Shown here: in pieces, positions 26,301-34,392 of the stretch
How the letters are laid out: each line of letters begins with the position of its first letter
Position numbering within the stretch: position 1 is the stretch's first letter
Notes under the pieces: model-generated
Seen by the model: the letters and a program-made list of their open reading frames with translations, nothing else
The model's database searches: none
Told to the model about the DNA's origin: nothing
Position numbers and translations under genes: made by a program
DNA from: Stieleria magnilauensis
GTDB lineage: Bacteria > Planctomycetota > Planctomycetia > Pirellulales > Pirellulaceae
NCBI GenBank assembly: GCA_007753675.1
Contig: CP036432.1
Span: forward strand, 6,360,394 to 6,424,393
DNA: 64,000 nucleotides
Direction of reading: 5' to 3'

Positions 26301-27311
26301 AGCGTACAGGATGTGATCGAGGTCGCGATCGGTGGCCGGCAAATCACAACGACGGTCGAAGGTCGCGAGCGGTTCCCTGTCCGCGTGCGTTACGCCCGAG
26401 AGTTGCGTGACGACCTCGAATCGCTCGAACGGATTCTCGTTCCAACGCCAGCGGGCGCACAAATCCCGCTCGGCCAACTAGCCGAGATTCGCTACACCCG
26501 CGGCCCGCAGGTCATCAAGAGCGAAGACACATTCTTGCTCGGCTATGTGCTGTTCGACAAGAAGCCCGGTGAAGCGGAAGTCGACGTGGTCGAGGATGCT
26601 CAAGCATTCTTGCAATCAAAGATCGACTCGGGCGAGTTCACGCTGCCGGCCGGTGTGACGTACACGTTTGCGGGCAATTACGAGAACCAAATTCGATCGC
26701 AGAAAACGCTGGCGATCGTACTGCCGTTGGCACTCGGGATTATCTTCCTAATTCTGTATCTGCAATTCAAATCCGCCATCACGACATCGCTCGTTTTCAG
26801 TGGCATTCTGATCGCTTGGGCAGGCGGCTTTATCATGCTGTGGCTGTACGGCACCGATTGGTTTCTCGACTTCAGTTTGCTCGGCACGAATATGCGTGAG
26901 CTGTTCCAAGTCAAAACGATCAACCTGAGCGTCGCCGTCTGGGTCGGCTTTCTCGCCCTGTTCGGCATCGCCAGTGACGACGGCGTGGTGATTGCGTCTT
27001 ACCTCGACGAAAGCTTCCGCAAGGACCGGATCGAAAATGCCAAGCACGCTCGCGAAGCCACTGTGACCGCCGGCATGCGCCGTGTACGCCCGTGTTTGAT
27101 GACCACGGCAACCACACTGCTAGCACTCATCCCAGTCCTCACCTCCACCGGCCGAGGCAGTGACATCATGGTGCCAATGGCGATCCCCAGCTTCGGCGGC
27201 ATGACGATCGAGATCATGACCATGCTGGTCGTGCCAGTGCTGTATTGCAGTGCGATGGAATGGAAGCTGAAGCTAGGAATCAAGGACGAACGATTCGCCG
27301 AGAATGCATAG
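23334..27311 (+). CDS. CusA-like heavy-metal RND pump, extended form
   Basis: 1325 residues against about 1050 for E. coli CusA. Start helix LIWFCLTNKLVVLLLVIATL; DPVPVDAIPDIGENQQIVFT, WMGRSPQDVEDQIGYPLT and YSMFGFSSTYIIF are typical of CusA. TM4 motif GTMVDMGIILTENI. Extra parts are a roughly 70-residue insert before TM2 (around LETITGATTSSDAWVKHL) and an added hydrophobic block after TM6 (SLRRGAWFALLILGIAASML onward). The porter segment IVMLQSGMRAPMGMKVKGPD is Met-rich as in the Cu/Ag-exporting branch. The second half and TM12 are complete. No intact TolC gene lies beside it; a TolC remnant is at 18272. Confidence 0.93.
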   Translation: MTDNDATIENAKRSVLGRLIWFCLTNKLVVLLLVIATLGWGVMVAPFDWDTGALPRDPVPVDAIPDIGENQQIVFTQWMGRSPQDVEDQIGYPLTVALLGIPEVKTIRSYSMFGFSSTYIIFGEDADFYWSRTRVLEKLNSLPAGTLPDGVQPTLGPDATALGQIYLYTLEGRNPDGNPTGGWDLRELRTIQDYYVRYSLTSAEGISEVASIGGFVQEYQIDVDPDAMRAAGVTLAKVFESIRMTNVDVGARTIELNKAEYVIRGLGFIENIDDIEKTVVKVTDNVPITVADVAHVSLGPALRRGALDKAGAEAVGGVAVVRYGYNPLAAIKNIKQRIKEVSPGLPTKVLVDYTKTSADEVDLYADRHGLETITGATTSSDAWVKHLRGMPREQWPAWITTSQVAVVPFYDRTGLIYETLGTLNTALFEEILVTIIVILVMVIHLRSSFLISALLPLAVLMCFIAMKTFGVDANIVALSGIAIAIGTMVDMGIILTENILKYLDEAEPEDDKLTVIFKASHEVAGAVLTAVTTTVVSFLPVFTMIGAEGKLFRPLAFTKTFALAASVIVALTIIPPAAHILMGGRIESKSLRRGAWFALLILGIAASMLLTWWVGAILIALSAYKLNEERIPERYHRFGPYAASALATLVVGVLLTQEWLPLGPQKGLLLNLLFVGGLIGGILGFFTVFQRFLYEPILRWCLNHKLAFLCLPTAILLFGGSTWLGFDKVFGFVPKSLSMIGVSETTVRQSGPWKAATNVLPGLGKEFMPPLDEGSFLYMPTTMPHASIGEAMDVLQLQNQLLVSIPEVESVVGKIGRADTPLDPAPVSMIETYITYKSEYKSDEDGHRLNFRYDEEADEFVRDESGKLIPDSNGRPFRQWRDEIQSPDDIWQEITAAADIPGTTSAPKLQPIAARIVMLQSGMRAPMGMKVKGPDLETIERVALELESLLKQVPTVQSSAVIADRIVGKPYLEIDIDRDAIKRYGLHIRSVQDVIEVAIGGRQITTTVEGRERFPVRVRYARELRDDLESLERILVPTPAGAQIPLGQLAEIRYTRGPQVIKSEDTFLLGYVLFDKKPGEAEVDVVEDAQAFLQSKIDSGEFTLPAGVTYTFAGNYENQIRSQKTLAIVLPLALGIIFLILYLQFKSAITTSLVFSGILIAWAGGFIMLWLYGTDWFLDFSLLGTNMRELFQVKTINLSVAVWVGFLALFGIASDDGVVIASYLDESFRKDRIENAKHAREATVTAGMRRVRPCLMTTATTLLALIPVLTSTGRGSDIMVPMAIPSFGGMTIEIMTMLVVPVLYCSAMEWKLKLGIKDERFAENA

Positions 27312-27376
27312 AACGCACGACATCAATCCTCGTAGAATAGCCAGCTCACTTTCTTTGCTAACCTCATGGGAAAAAC

Positions 27377-28501
27377 ATGCCTTACCTCGATCTGACACAA
27401 ACGCTGCGGGTTTGCGCATTTTTGTGCTTGTTCGCTGGTGGTGACATCATTAACGCGGCCGATCCGGTTGTCGTCGTGTCGGAAAGTGCGGTCCCAGGAC
27501 TACGGCAACCGCAAGCCGCTGTCAGCAACTCCGGGAATATTTTCCTCACGTTTGGAGCAGGCGACGTCGTCTACTTCTGCAAATCTGCGGATCAAGGCCA
27601 GTCGTTCACTTCGCCGACTCAGGTTGGCCAGGTTAAAAAATTGGCGTTGGGAATGAGACGCGGACCTCGAATCGTCGCGATTGACGATTTCGTTGTCATC
27701 ACTGCCATTAGCCACGAAACCGGAAACGTACTTGCTTGGCGTTCACTCGACGGCGGCGCATCGTGGAGCGATTCTGTTGACGTGAACGATGAAGTACGAT
27801 CGGCTCGCGAGGGACTTCACGACTTGACGGGTGGCGCAGACGGACTGCTTTTCTGCACATGGCTCGATTTGCGGAACGGTCGAACGCAAGTCTACGGCGC
27901 GAGATCGAAAGACCGCGGCAAAACTTGGGAGAAGAACGTTCATGTTTACACTTCGCCGTCGGGCACGGTATGCGAGTGTTGCCATCCTTCGGTGGTGACT
28001 GATCAGCGCGGCAATGTTCATGCCATGTGGCGTAACCTGATAGATGGCAACCGTGATATGTATATCGCGACATCTGAAGATGGCTGCCAGAGTTTCGGTC
28101 GTGCCGAAAAGCTCGGCGTTGCCAGTTGGCAATTAAACGCTTGCCCGATGGATGGCGGCGACATCGCTGTTGATTCAGGCGGCGAGTTGCGAACAGTTTG
28201 GCGTCACGATCGAAGCATCTATTCGGCTGAGCTTGGTTTGAAGCAGGAAAAGTTTCTCGGACGCGGCGAACAGCCGTCTATTGCCGCTACGTCTAATGGA
28301 TACTTCATCTCATGGGTCGATCGTCGTGGGGGTGAGCTACTATTGTTGCGGCCGACCTCCAAGACTCCAGTAACCATCGCAACGAATGCATCCGATCCCG
28401 TGCTCGCAGCTTCGCTTTCAGGCAATGGCCCAGTCGTCCTCGTATGGGAATCGAAAGAAGGCGATGTTTCGTCGATCCGATCTGAGATTGTCAATGAATG
28501 A
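27377..28501 (+). CDS. Exported BNR/sialidase-like repeat protein with CECC motif
   Basis: 374 residues with a signal peptide (RVCAFLCLFAGGDIINA). Asp-box motifs typical of beta-propellers: SADQGQSF, SLDGGASW, SKDRGKTW, SEDGCQSF. A central CECCHP and a later CPMDGG are unusual for sialidases and might hold metal. Catalytic sialidase residues cannot be assigned, so sugar cleavage is not implied. The gene follows the pump by 65 bases on the same strand and is followed by a terminator, so it is probably the last gene of the CusBA operon. A role in periplasmic metal handling is inference from context. Confidence 0.65.
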   Translation: MPYLDLTQTLRVCAFLCLFAGGDIINAADPVVVVSESAVPGLRQPQAAVSNSGNIFLTFGAGDVVYFCKSADQGQSFTSPTQVGQVKKLALGMRRGPRIVAIDDFVVITAISHETGNVLAWRSLDGGASWSDSVDVNDEVRSAREGLHDLTGGADGLLFCTWLDLRNGRTQVYGARSKDRGKTWEKNVHVYTSPSGTVCECCHPSVVTDQRGNVHAMWRNLIDGNRDMYIATSEDGCQSFGRAEKLGVASWQLNACPMDGGDIAVDSGGELRTVWRHDRSIYSAELGLKQEKFLGRGEQPSIAATSNGYFISWVDRRGGELLLLRPTSKTPVTIATNASDPVLAASLSGNGPVVLVWESKEGDVSSIRSEIVNE

Positions 28502-28583
28502 AGCCGGCTGGCGCCATCTCATCGGCCGCGAAACTTGCAACATGACGCTCAATCAAGTTCCAAGATGTGAAGCTGGTTAGGCC

Positions 28584-28612
28584 GCACCGATACCCGTTGG
28601 CCGGTGCTTTTA
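28584..28612 (+). terminator. Intrinsic terminator after the BNR-protein gene
   Basis: GCACCG at 28584-28589 pairs with CGGTGC at 28602-28607 (12-base loop), followed by TTTT. It closes the operon that begins at 20073. Confidence 0.6.
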
Positions 28613-28656
28613 AGACCGCTATAGCTAATTCCTGGATTGACAGTTAAATTGTTAGC

Positions 28657-29085
28657 ATGAACCGTCTCCTTTCACTTCTGCTGATTCCCTTTTTCGTGTT
28701 TGGGCAAGCTTTGCCTCATTCGCACGCGGGAACCGGCGTGGCTGAACCAAACGGGCATGCTTTGCGTCCCCACGTGCATTTGCATAGTCACGAGCACTCG
28801 CATGGCGACCACCATGAGCATGCGGACGAAAGCGACGCGACATCGCCTAGCGACTTGCTCTCGCCTGCGGCTGAACACGATTCGGATGCCGTCTATTTAG
28901 CAGCATCCGGTCAGTTATTGACGCGAGTTTCTGGGTCGTTCGGGATTGATGTTCACACGACCGATTGGGTAGCAGTTTCGCTCCCGATCGTCGTCGACAC
29001 TCGGTCGCGATTGCGCACCAGTGATCCGCCGGATCGCTATGCGACTCTGCCAATTTTTCTTCTCACGGCCTCTCTTCGGCTGTAG
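28657..29085 (+). CDS. Small exported His-rich protein
   Basis: 142 residues. Signal peptide LLSLLLIPFFVFGQA; then PHSHAGTG and a His block (HVHLHSHEHSHGDHHEHADE). The rest has no recognised domain; it ends in a hydrophobic stretch (ATLPIFLLTASLRL). It stands first in front of an adaptor and an RND pump, the same position His-rich exported genes take in the minus-strand cluster. Periplasmic metal binding is inferred from composition. Confidence 0.6.
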   Translation: MNRLLSLLLIPFFVFGQALPHSHAGTGVAEPNGHALRPHVHLHSHEHSHGDHHEHADESDATSPSDLLSPAAEHDSDAVYLAASGQLLTRVSGSFGIDVHTTDWVAVSLPIVVDTRSRLRTSDPPDRYATLPIFLLTASLRL

Positions 29086-29245
29086 CGGACGCCTGCGCGC
29101 ACTCTTTGACTGCGCTGCACCTGCCTCTCCGTAGCGGAACTCACCACGAGTTTCGATCCACCACTTCGGTCTAGCCGGAAGTCTTGACGGCTTTCCTTGC
29201 CGTTTTGTGATGCCCGCTGAAAATCCGTCGAGAACGAACCACACA

Positions 29246-30673
29246 ATGAAACACTTAATATCCGTTTTGAAAGCCCTGATCGGGCCAGCGATCATCATCG
29301 GCGTTGTCGCCGCACTCTGGTTCTTCCGAGCAGAAATGTTCGGTAGCAGAGAGGTGAGCGAAACACAGACCTCTAGCTCATCGGGTGAATCTGCCGAGAA
29401 GCAAACGGTATTGGAGATCAGCTCGCAAGCGAGAAAGAACCTTGGCTTGGTCTCAGCCCCCGCAAAACCGCAAGCGTACTGGCGCTCGGTCACGATACCC
29501 GGTGTCGTTGCGGATCGACCGGGCTTATCCGATCGCGGAGTCACCTCACCGGCGGTTGGCATCGTGACCGCGATCCATGCTTTTCCAGGGGACACGATGG
29601 GTCCTGGCGATGCATTGTTCACGCTTCGGCTGTTCAGCGAGTACCTGCAGAACACTCAAACGCAATTGTTCAAAGCGAATCAAGAAACGGGCATCATTCA
29701 GGAACAGATCGACCGATTATCGGGGGCCGTTAGTACGGGGGCAGTGTCCAAAGCAAAAATGATTGAAATGCAGGCAGACTTGACTCGCCAGCGAGCCATC
29801 ATTCAATCGTCTCGGCAAGATTTGTTGACCCGTGGCCTGCGTCCAGAACAAATTGATCTCGTTCAACAACAAGGGCAGTTTGTCTCGACGATCGAAGTTA
29901 CCGCTCCACCGCCGTTGGTTGGCCAAGACGCCGTAACCGGTGAATCCGGTGGCCAAATTCGACAGGCAAGTTTGATCACTGACGCAACATCGCCCAGCGA
30001 CGTGGCCTATGAAGTTCAAGAGTTAAGTGTGGAGATGGGCCAGCAGGTCCAAGCCGGCCAGTTGCTCGCGAAGTTATCAAACCATCAATCACTGTATGTG
30101 GTGGGACACGCCTTCAAACGCGAAGCGTTATTCTTGGAGAAAGCGGCAGAGACGAACCGTCCAGTAGAGATCGAGTTCGCCGAAGACGAAGGCGCGGACT
30201 GGCCCGCGATCGAGCAAACGTTCCATATTCGGCATTTATCAAACTCGATCGACCCCGATAGCCGCACCTTTGACTTCTTCGTCCCATTGTCGAATCAGTC
30301 CCACGCCTACACGAAATCGGGCAAACAGTTCTTGGTTTGGCGATTTCGTCCTGGCCAACGAGCAAGAATTCGCGTGCCGGTCGAGCAGTTTGAAGACGTC
30401 ATCGTTGTGCCTGCGGAAGCCGTTGTGCGAGACGGGCCGGAGGCGTATGTGTTTCGCCAAAACGGCGACTTATTCAAGCAGCTACCGGTTCATGTGCTTC
30501 ACGAAGACCGTCAGTCGATTGTGATCGCCAATGACGGCAGCATTCCACGCGGGAGCTACTTGGCCCAGAGTTCCGCCGCGTCTTTGAATCGAGTCTTGAA
30601 ATCACAAACAGCTAGCGGCGAACAGCCCGGCCTCCACGTCCATCCGGACGGAACCGTTCACGCCGCACACTGA
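29246..30673 (+). CDS. RND efflux periplasmic adaptor (CzcB/CusB family)
   Basis: 475 residues from the ATG at 29246 (MKHLISVLKALIGPAIIIGV gives a normal anchor); the frame is open 13 codons further. Features are the barrel-sandwich half (GVVADRPGLSDRGVTSPAVG), a helical hairpin (residues about 130-210), a second lipoyl half (VQELSVEMGQQVQAGQLLAK), beta-barrel and membrane-proximal domains, and a His-containing tail (LHVHPDGTVHAAH). The pump gene follows after 10 bases, but the pump is only half length, so this adaptor may have lost its natural partner. Confidence 0.9.
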   Translation: MKHLISVLKALIGPAIIIGVVAALWFFRAEMFGSREVSETQTSSSSGESAEKQTVLEISSQARKNLGLVSAPAKPQAYWRSVTIPGVVADRPGLSDRGVTSPAVGIVTAIHAFPGDTMGPGDALFTLRLFSEYLQNTQTQLFKANQETGIIQEQIDRLSGAVSTGAVSKAKMIEMQADLTRQRAIIQSSRQDLLTRGLRPEQIDLVQQQGQFVSTIEVTAPPPLVGQDAVTGESGGQIRQASLITDATSPSDVAYEVQELSVEMGQQVQAGQLLAKLSNHQSLYVVGHAFKREALFLEKAAETNRPVEIEFAEDEGADWPAIEQTFHIRHLSNSIDPDSRTFDFFVPLSNQSHAYTKSGKQFLVWRFRPGQRARIRVPVEQFEDVIVVPAEAVVRDGPEAYVFRQNGDLFKQLPVHVLHEDRQSIVIANDGSIPRGSYLAQSSAASLNRVLKSQTASGEQPGLHVHPDGTVHAAH

Positions 30674-30683
30674 AAGACTCATC

Positions 30684-32489
30684 ATGCTCGATTCTATCAT
30701 CAAATTCTCCTTGCGTTACCGGATGCTGGTCGTCGTGATCAGTTTGGTCGTGCTGGTCTATGGTTCATACCTTGCCACCCAAATGTCGATCGACGTCTTT
30801 CCTGACCTCGATCGGCCTCGCGTGGTTATTATCACCGAAGCGCCGGGGCTGGCGACCGAGGAAGTTGAGACGCTTGTCACTCAGCCGATCGAGATTGCAT
30901 TGATGGGAGCAAACGGAGTTCAAGCCGTTCGCAGTCAGTCGACTTCCGGATTGAACATCATCTTCATCGAATTCGATTGGTCGACCGAGATTCGCGCGGC
31001 TCGCCAAACCGTGCAGGAACGACTGACGACACTCGAAGGGATTCTGCCCGCAGGGATTCGGCCTCAGATGACACCTCCGTCCTCGATCATGGGCCAGATC
31101 ATCATCGCGGGAATCTATCGTCAAGATGGCCCCGATCGAGGCAAGCTCGCTCAAGTCGGCACGACCAATCTAATGGCGGAAATGATCGTGGCAGACGGCG
31201 TGACGCCTCGCGTTGATGTTTGGCGGCCGGGCAATCGACACGATTTCACGACTTGGGAGAAACTTGAGCCGCAATCGGTCGGATGGTCGCCAGGCGAAGA
31301 ACTAAACACCGGGACGGCAACGATTGAGATCGACGGACGAACCTATGAAGCAAACTTCTATTCCGACGCCAAGCAACAACTCGAACTTCGTACGATCGCC
31401 GATTGGATCATCCGGCCTCGGCTCTTGAAGACGACAGGCGTCGCGGAAGTCTTTATGCAGGGCGGCGATCGGAAACAGTATCAAATCCTGATCGACCCCA
31501 CCGCGCTGTTGGAATACGACATTACGGTTCAGGACGTCGAGAAAGCGTTGCGGGAAAGCAACATCAACACGAGTGGCGGGTTCGCCGTCACCGGTGAAAC
31601 CGAACGACCGATTCGCATCCTCGGGCGACTTGGACCGCAATCGCGAGTGGTCATTGAAGACTTGAAAAAAGTTTCTGTCGGAAGCAATCCGAAACGCTCT
31701 GTATTGCTTGAACAGGTCGCGCGTGTGACGGAAGGTCCGCAGTTCAAGCGTGGCGACGGAAGTGTCAATGGTCGGCCAGGGATCGTGTTCACGACTGTCA
31801 AGCAACCGCACGTCGATACGCGACTACTGACCGACGACGTCGCGGCGGCATTTGCGGAGGTCGAAGCGTCATTACCGGCAGATATCATCGTCAACAGCGA
31901 ATTGTTCCGATTGAAGAACTTCATTGACCGTGGCATCTTCAACGTTGCCGAAGCACTGGTGATTGGCGCGGTGCTGGTCATCATCGTGTTGTTCTTGTTC
32001 CTGCTGAATTTCCGCACGACGTTCATCACGCTAACCGCCATTCCGTTGTCGCTCGTTTTGACAACGCTCGTTTTCCGACTGGTCGGAATCCTTAGCGGCA
32101 GTGAACTGTCGATCAACGTCATGACGCTTGGCGGTATCGCCGTAGCCATGGGCGAACTGGTAGACGATGCGATTGTAGACGTTGAAAACATCTTTCGGCG
32201 TTTGAAGCAGAACAACACTCTGCCAATCGACGAACAGAAGCCGCCGATTGTCATCGTCTTTGAAGCAAGCAAAGAGATTCGCAGTTCGATCGTTTTCGGT
32301 ACTGCCGTTGTTATCCTTTCGTTCCTGCCACTGTTCGCGCTCTCGGGCGTGGAAGGCCGCTTGTTCACGCCGCTCGGGTTCGCTTACATCGTTTCGATTC
32401 TGGCATCATTCGTCGTGTCGATGACCGTCACGCCAGTTCTTTCGTTCTACTTACTTCCCAAGTCAGGTGCGACTCACGACCAGGAGTAG
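30684..32489 (+). pseudogene. Heavy-metal RND pump, N-terminal half only
   Basis: 601 residues, while the family has about 1050. It starts normally (MLDSIIKFSLRYRMLVVVIS) with MSIDVFPDLDRPRVVIITEA, the porter domain and TM2-TM6, including GELVDDAIVDVENIFRRLKQ in TM4 and SMTVTPVLSFYLLPKSG at the end of TM6. It then stops after THDQE. The second porter domain and TM7-TM12 are absent, and the next 20 bases lead straight into another gene. Either a deletion removed the 3' half, or the half protein is used as is (an unusual homomeric half-pump); deletion is more likely. An 80-residue extra loop follows MGQIIIAGIYRQDGP. Confidence 0.75.
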
Positions 32490-32512
32490 GCTGCAATTTT
32501 CCAATAAGGACA

Positions 32513-32848
32513 ATGCAAATGTGGTTGATCGTAAAAGCGTTGATTTCGGCTGCAGTGATTGTCGCCGTGGCTGAGTTGTCGTCTCGGACGCCTCGGCTGG
32601 GCGCGTTAGTGCTGACACTGCCGATCATCAGCATTCTTGCGTTCACCATGAGTTGGAGCAAAGACCACGACATGCTCGCGATCAGTAGACTCGCTCGCGA
32701 GACACTGATCCTTGTTCCGTTTGGCCTGCCGTTTTTCGTTCCGCTGGCGATTTCGACCAAGACAGGACTGTCGTTCTGGCCAAGTTTTGGGCTGGGCGTC
32801 GTGATGGCAGCCTTGACGATCGGAGCATGGTTCCGTTTTGGACCTTAG
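32513..32848 (+). CDS. DUF3147-like small membrane protein
   Basis: 111 residues, or 109 from the second ATG at 32519, which sits better behind AAGGA. Four hydrophobic segments: LIVKALISAAVIVAVAELSS, LGALVLTLPIISILAFTMSW, LVPFGLPFFVPLAI, and FGLGVVMAALTIGAWF. The RTPRLGALVLTLP pattern is the one I associate with DUF3147, a family often seen near metal-efflux genes. Function unknown. It lies between the half pump and the ECF factor. Confidence 0.6.
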   Translation: MQMWLIVKALISAAVIVAVAELSSRTPRLGALVLTLPIISILAFTMSWSKDHDMLAISRLARETLILVPFGLPFFVPLAISTKTGLSFWPSFGLGVVMAALTIGAWFRFGP

Positions 32849-32884
32849 AAATCAACCGTCACAGCGAGGACCGCTAGTACCCCT

Positions 32885-33460
32885 ATGGGCATCGGTACAA
32901 TTTGGCAAATGGAGCTTCCGAATGATTGCAGTGCGAATGAGTCAGTAGACGACGCAACGGTCCGTGCCGCTGCCGCCGGTGATCGGTCTGCGCTTCAGGC
33001 TATCTACGAAGTGACATCGGATCGCGTGTTCCGATTAATGGTACGGATGGTCGGTCTGCAGGATGCCGACGATCTGACTCAGCAGACCTTTGTTCGTGCA
33101 TTCACAAAGCTTGACCAGTTCAGCAGCGACTCCAAGTTCGAGACTTGGCTGTACCGCTTGGCCACAAACGAGGCCTTGCAGCATCTGCGACGCGAAAAGC
33201 ATCGACGGACGAAAGAACTTATGGTCGAACCAGCGATCGAGGCTACCGACCAGGTCGAGCAAGATGAGCGAGTGGCGATGGTTCGCCAGGCTCTCGATCA
33301 GCTCGATCCGGAGCTATGGGCAATCTTCACGCTCAAAGAAGAGAGCGGCTTGTCGTACCAAGAGATCGCCCAGACCCTAAACATTCCCGAAGGTACGGTT
33401 GGATCGAGGTTGAACCGAGCACGTCGTGAGTTGCGCACCTTGTTGGCGAAACTGACCTAG
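32885..33460 (+). CDS. ECF RNA polymerase sigma factor
   Basis: 191 residues, or 182 if translation starts at the ATG at 32912. Region 2: ALQAIYEVTSDRVFRLMVRM, QDADDLTQQTFVRAF, FETWLYRLATNEALQHLR. Region 4: LDPELWAIFTLKEESGLSYQ, EIAQTLNIPEGTVGSRL, RARRELRTLL. Both regions are complete. A zinc-finger anti-sigma-like gene exists 12 kb upstream on the same strand (20073). The ECF-type motif found three times in this window is a good candidate target; I see no copy directly before this gene. No strong ribosome site decides the start. Confidence 0.9.
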   Translation: MGIGTIWQMELPNDCSANESVDDATVRAAAAGDRSALQAIYEVTSDRVFRLMVRMVGLQDADDLTQQTFVRAFTKLDQFSSDSKFETWLYRLATNEALQHLRREKHRRTKELMVEPAIEATDQVEQDERVAMVRQALDQLDPELWAIFTLKEESGLSYQEIAQTLNIPEGTVGSRLNRARRELRTLLAKLT

Positions 33461-34054
33461 CGTCAATACGACTCCTCAAGATCTTAGTGCAAGTGCAAAC
33501 GACAAAGATGGTCTCTTATTTGGCTTGCTGCCGGTGTCCGTCTGTAGCACGCATACATCGCTATTGACACGAGCGTTGCGTTGATTGCGGAGACTCACGA
33601 TCTGTGCCGTACTCCAAGTCCGATTATCACACTGAAACTCAACCAGCGGAAGAGGCTTCGATGCGAACGCAACAGAACGAATCCACTCTCGCTGAACAGT
33701 TGGTTGTGATCGCAGCCGTCTTGGCGAAGCAAGCGGGAAGGGTCCGCAATTGAGCCTTCAGCGAGATTGCTGCAGAGGTTGATAGCACGAATCAGTCAGC
33801 ATCTCAAGCAGAGTGACGCTTCACCCATCCAGAAATATCGCTTTGTCAGCTCACCCCCCTTCTGTGTTGAACTCGCATATGCTTTCCGCGATTGTTTCAT
33901 TCTCGTAGTCGACATCAACCTTTCAACTGCGGAACGATTATTCGCACAGCACCCGATGGTTTTTCCGTCGCGCGTGGACAAGTATTGACCGACTCTCGCC
34001 GCGGCTTCTATTCAAAAGATAGCACAATGAACGATTTTTTCGATTTATCTGGCA
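33461..34054. other. Intergenic region holding a decayed gene start
   Basis: Nearly 600 bases without an intact gene. The segment 33564-33753 is a decayed copy of a sigma-54 promoter and DUF1559 gene start (listed separately). In the remainder (33461-33560 and 33754-34054) I see no coding pattern or clear hairpin. Confidence 0.5.
33564..33753 (+). pseudogene. Decayed 5' end of a DUF1559 gene with its promoter
   Basis: This stretch aligns base by base with 40922-41080, the promoter and start of the intact DUF1559 gene: CTGTGCCGT, GATTATCAC, TGAAACTCAACCAGCG and a start ATGCGAA are shared. The frame from 33661 reads MRTQQNESTLAEQLVVIAAV and stops after 30 codons; the intact copy reads [20 protein letters not shown]. 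The promoter copy TGACACG-AGCG-TTGCG differs from the intact TGGCACG-TGCG-TTGCA at the -24 GG. So it is a duplication remnant. Confidence 0.7.
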
Positions 34055-34070
34055 TGGCACAACATGTGCT
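34055..34070 (+). promoter_or_regulatory. Sigma-54 (-24/-12) promoter for the lipoprotein/chelatase operon
   Basis: TGGCACA-ACAT-GTGCT keeps GG and GC at exact sigma-54 spacing. It lies about 50 bases before the lipoprotein ATG at 34120. The copy at 63219 is nearly the same (TGGCACG-AAGT-GTGCT). Confidence 0.6.
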
Positions 34071-34119
34071 TACCGGATGCCGCATGAGTTTTCCGTTTGT
34101 GCTTTGGAGATTTAGTTTT

Positions 34120-34392
34120 ATGCGTTTGCTGGCAGTGCTTTCTCTCAGTGTGGCTGTTACACCATGCATCGGTTGCGGCTCAGGTGAATCGCCGTATCCG
34201 GATCGCGTTCCTGTCGCGGCGATCGGTCGCACCGAAATATGCGAGTCATGCGGTAAATCGATTGGTTCCGTTTCTAAGGCAAATCTAATAAACGTTAAAG
34301 GCAATCAATATGTTGTCTGTGACGAACCGTGTGCCCATTCGTTGGCGGAGAACATCACCCGCAGTCGTCATGGAGGACACTCACATGAATAA
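34120..34392 (+). CDS. Small lipoprotein with CxxC motif and His tail
   Basis: 90 residues from the ATG at 34120 (GGAG 11 bases upstream). Lipoprotein signal MRLLAVLSLSVAVTPCIGC. The mature part has EICESCGKSIGSVSKANLIN, then VVCDEPCAHSLAENI and a His-rich end (HGGHSHE). The two Cys pairs could form a small metal or heme-handling site; no family recognised. The open frame begins 76 codons earlier, but that part has no ribosome site and would bury the signal. It overlaps the DUF1559 start by 8 bases, so it is in one operon with it. Confidence 0.65.
   Translation: MRLLAVLSLSVAVTPCIGCGSGESPYPDRVPVAAIGRTEICESCGKSIGSVSKANLINVKGNQYVVCDEPCAHSLAENITRSRHGGHSHE

Noticed and set aside
33892..34119. A 76-codon upstream extension of the lipoprotein frame
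   Set aside because: No ribosome site at its start, it contains the sigma-54 promoter, and it would hide the lipoprotein signal.
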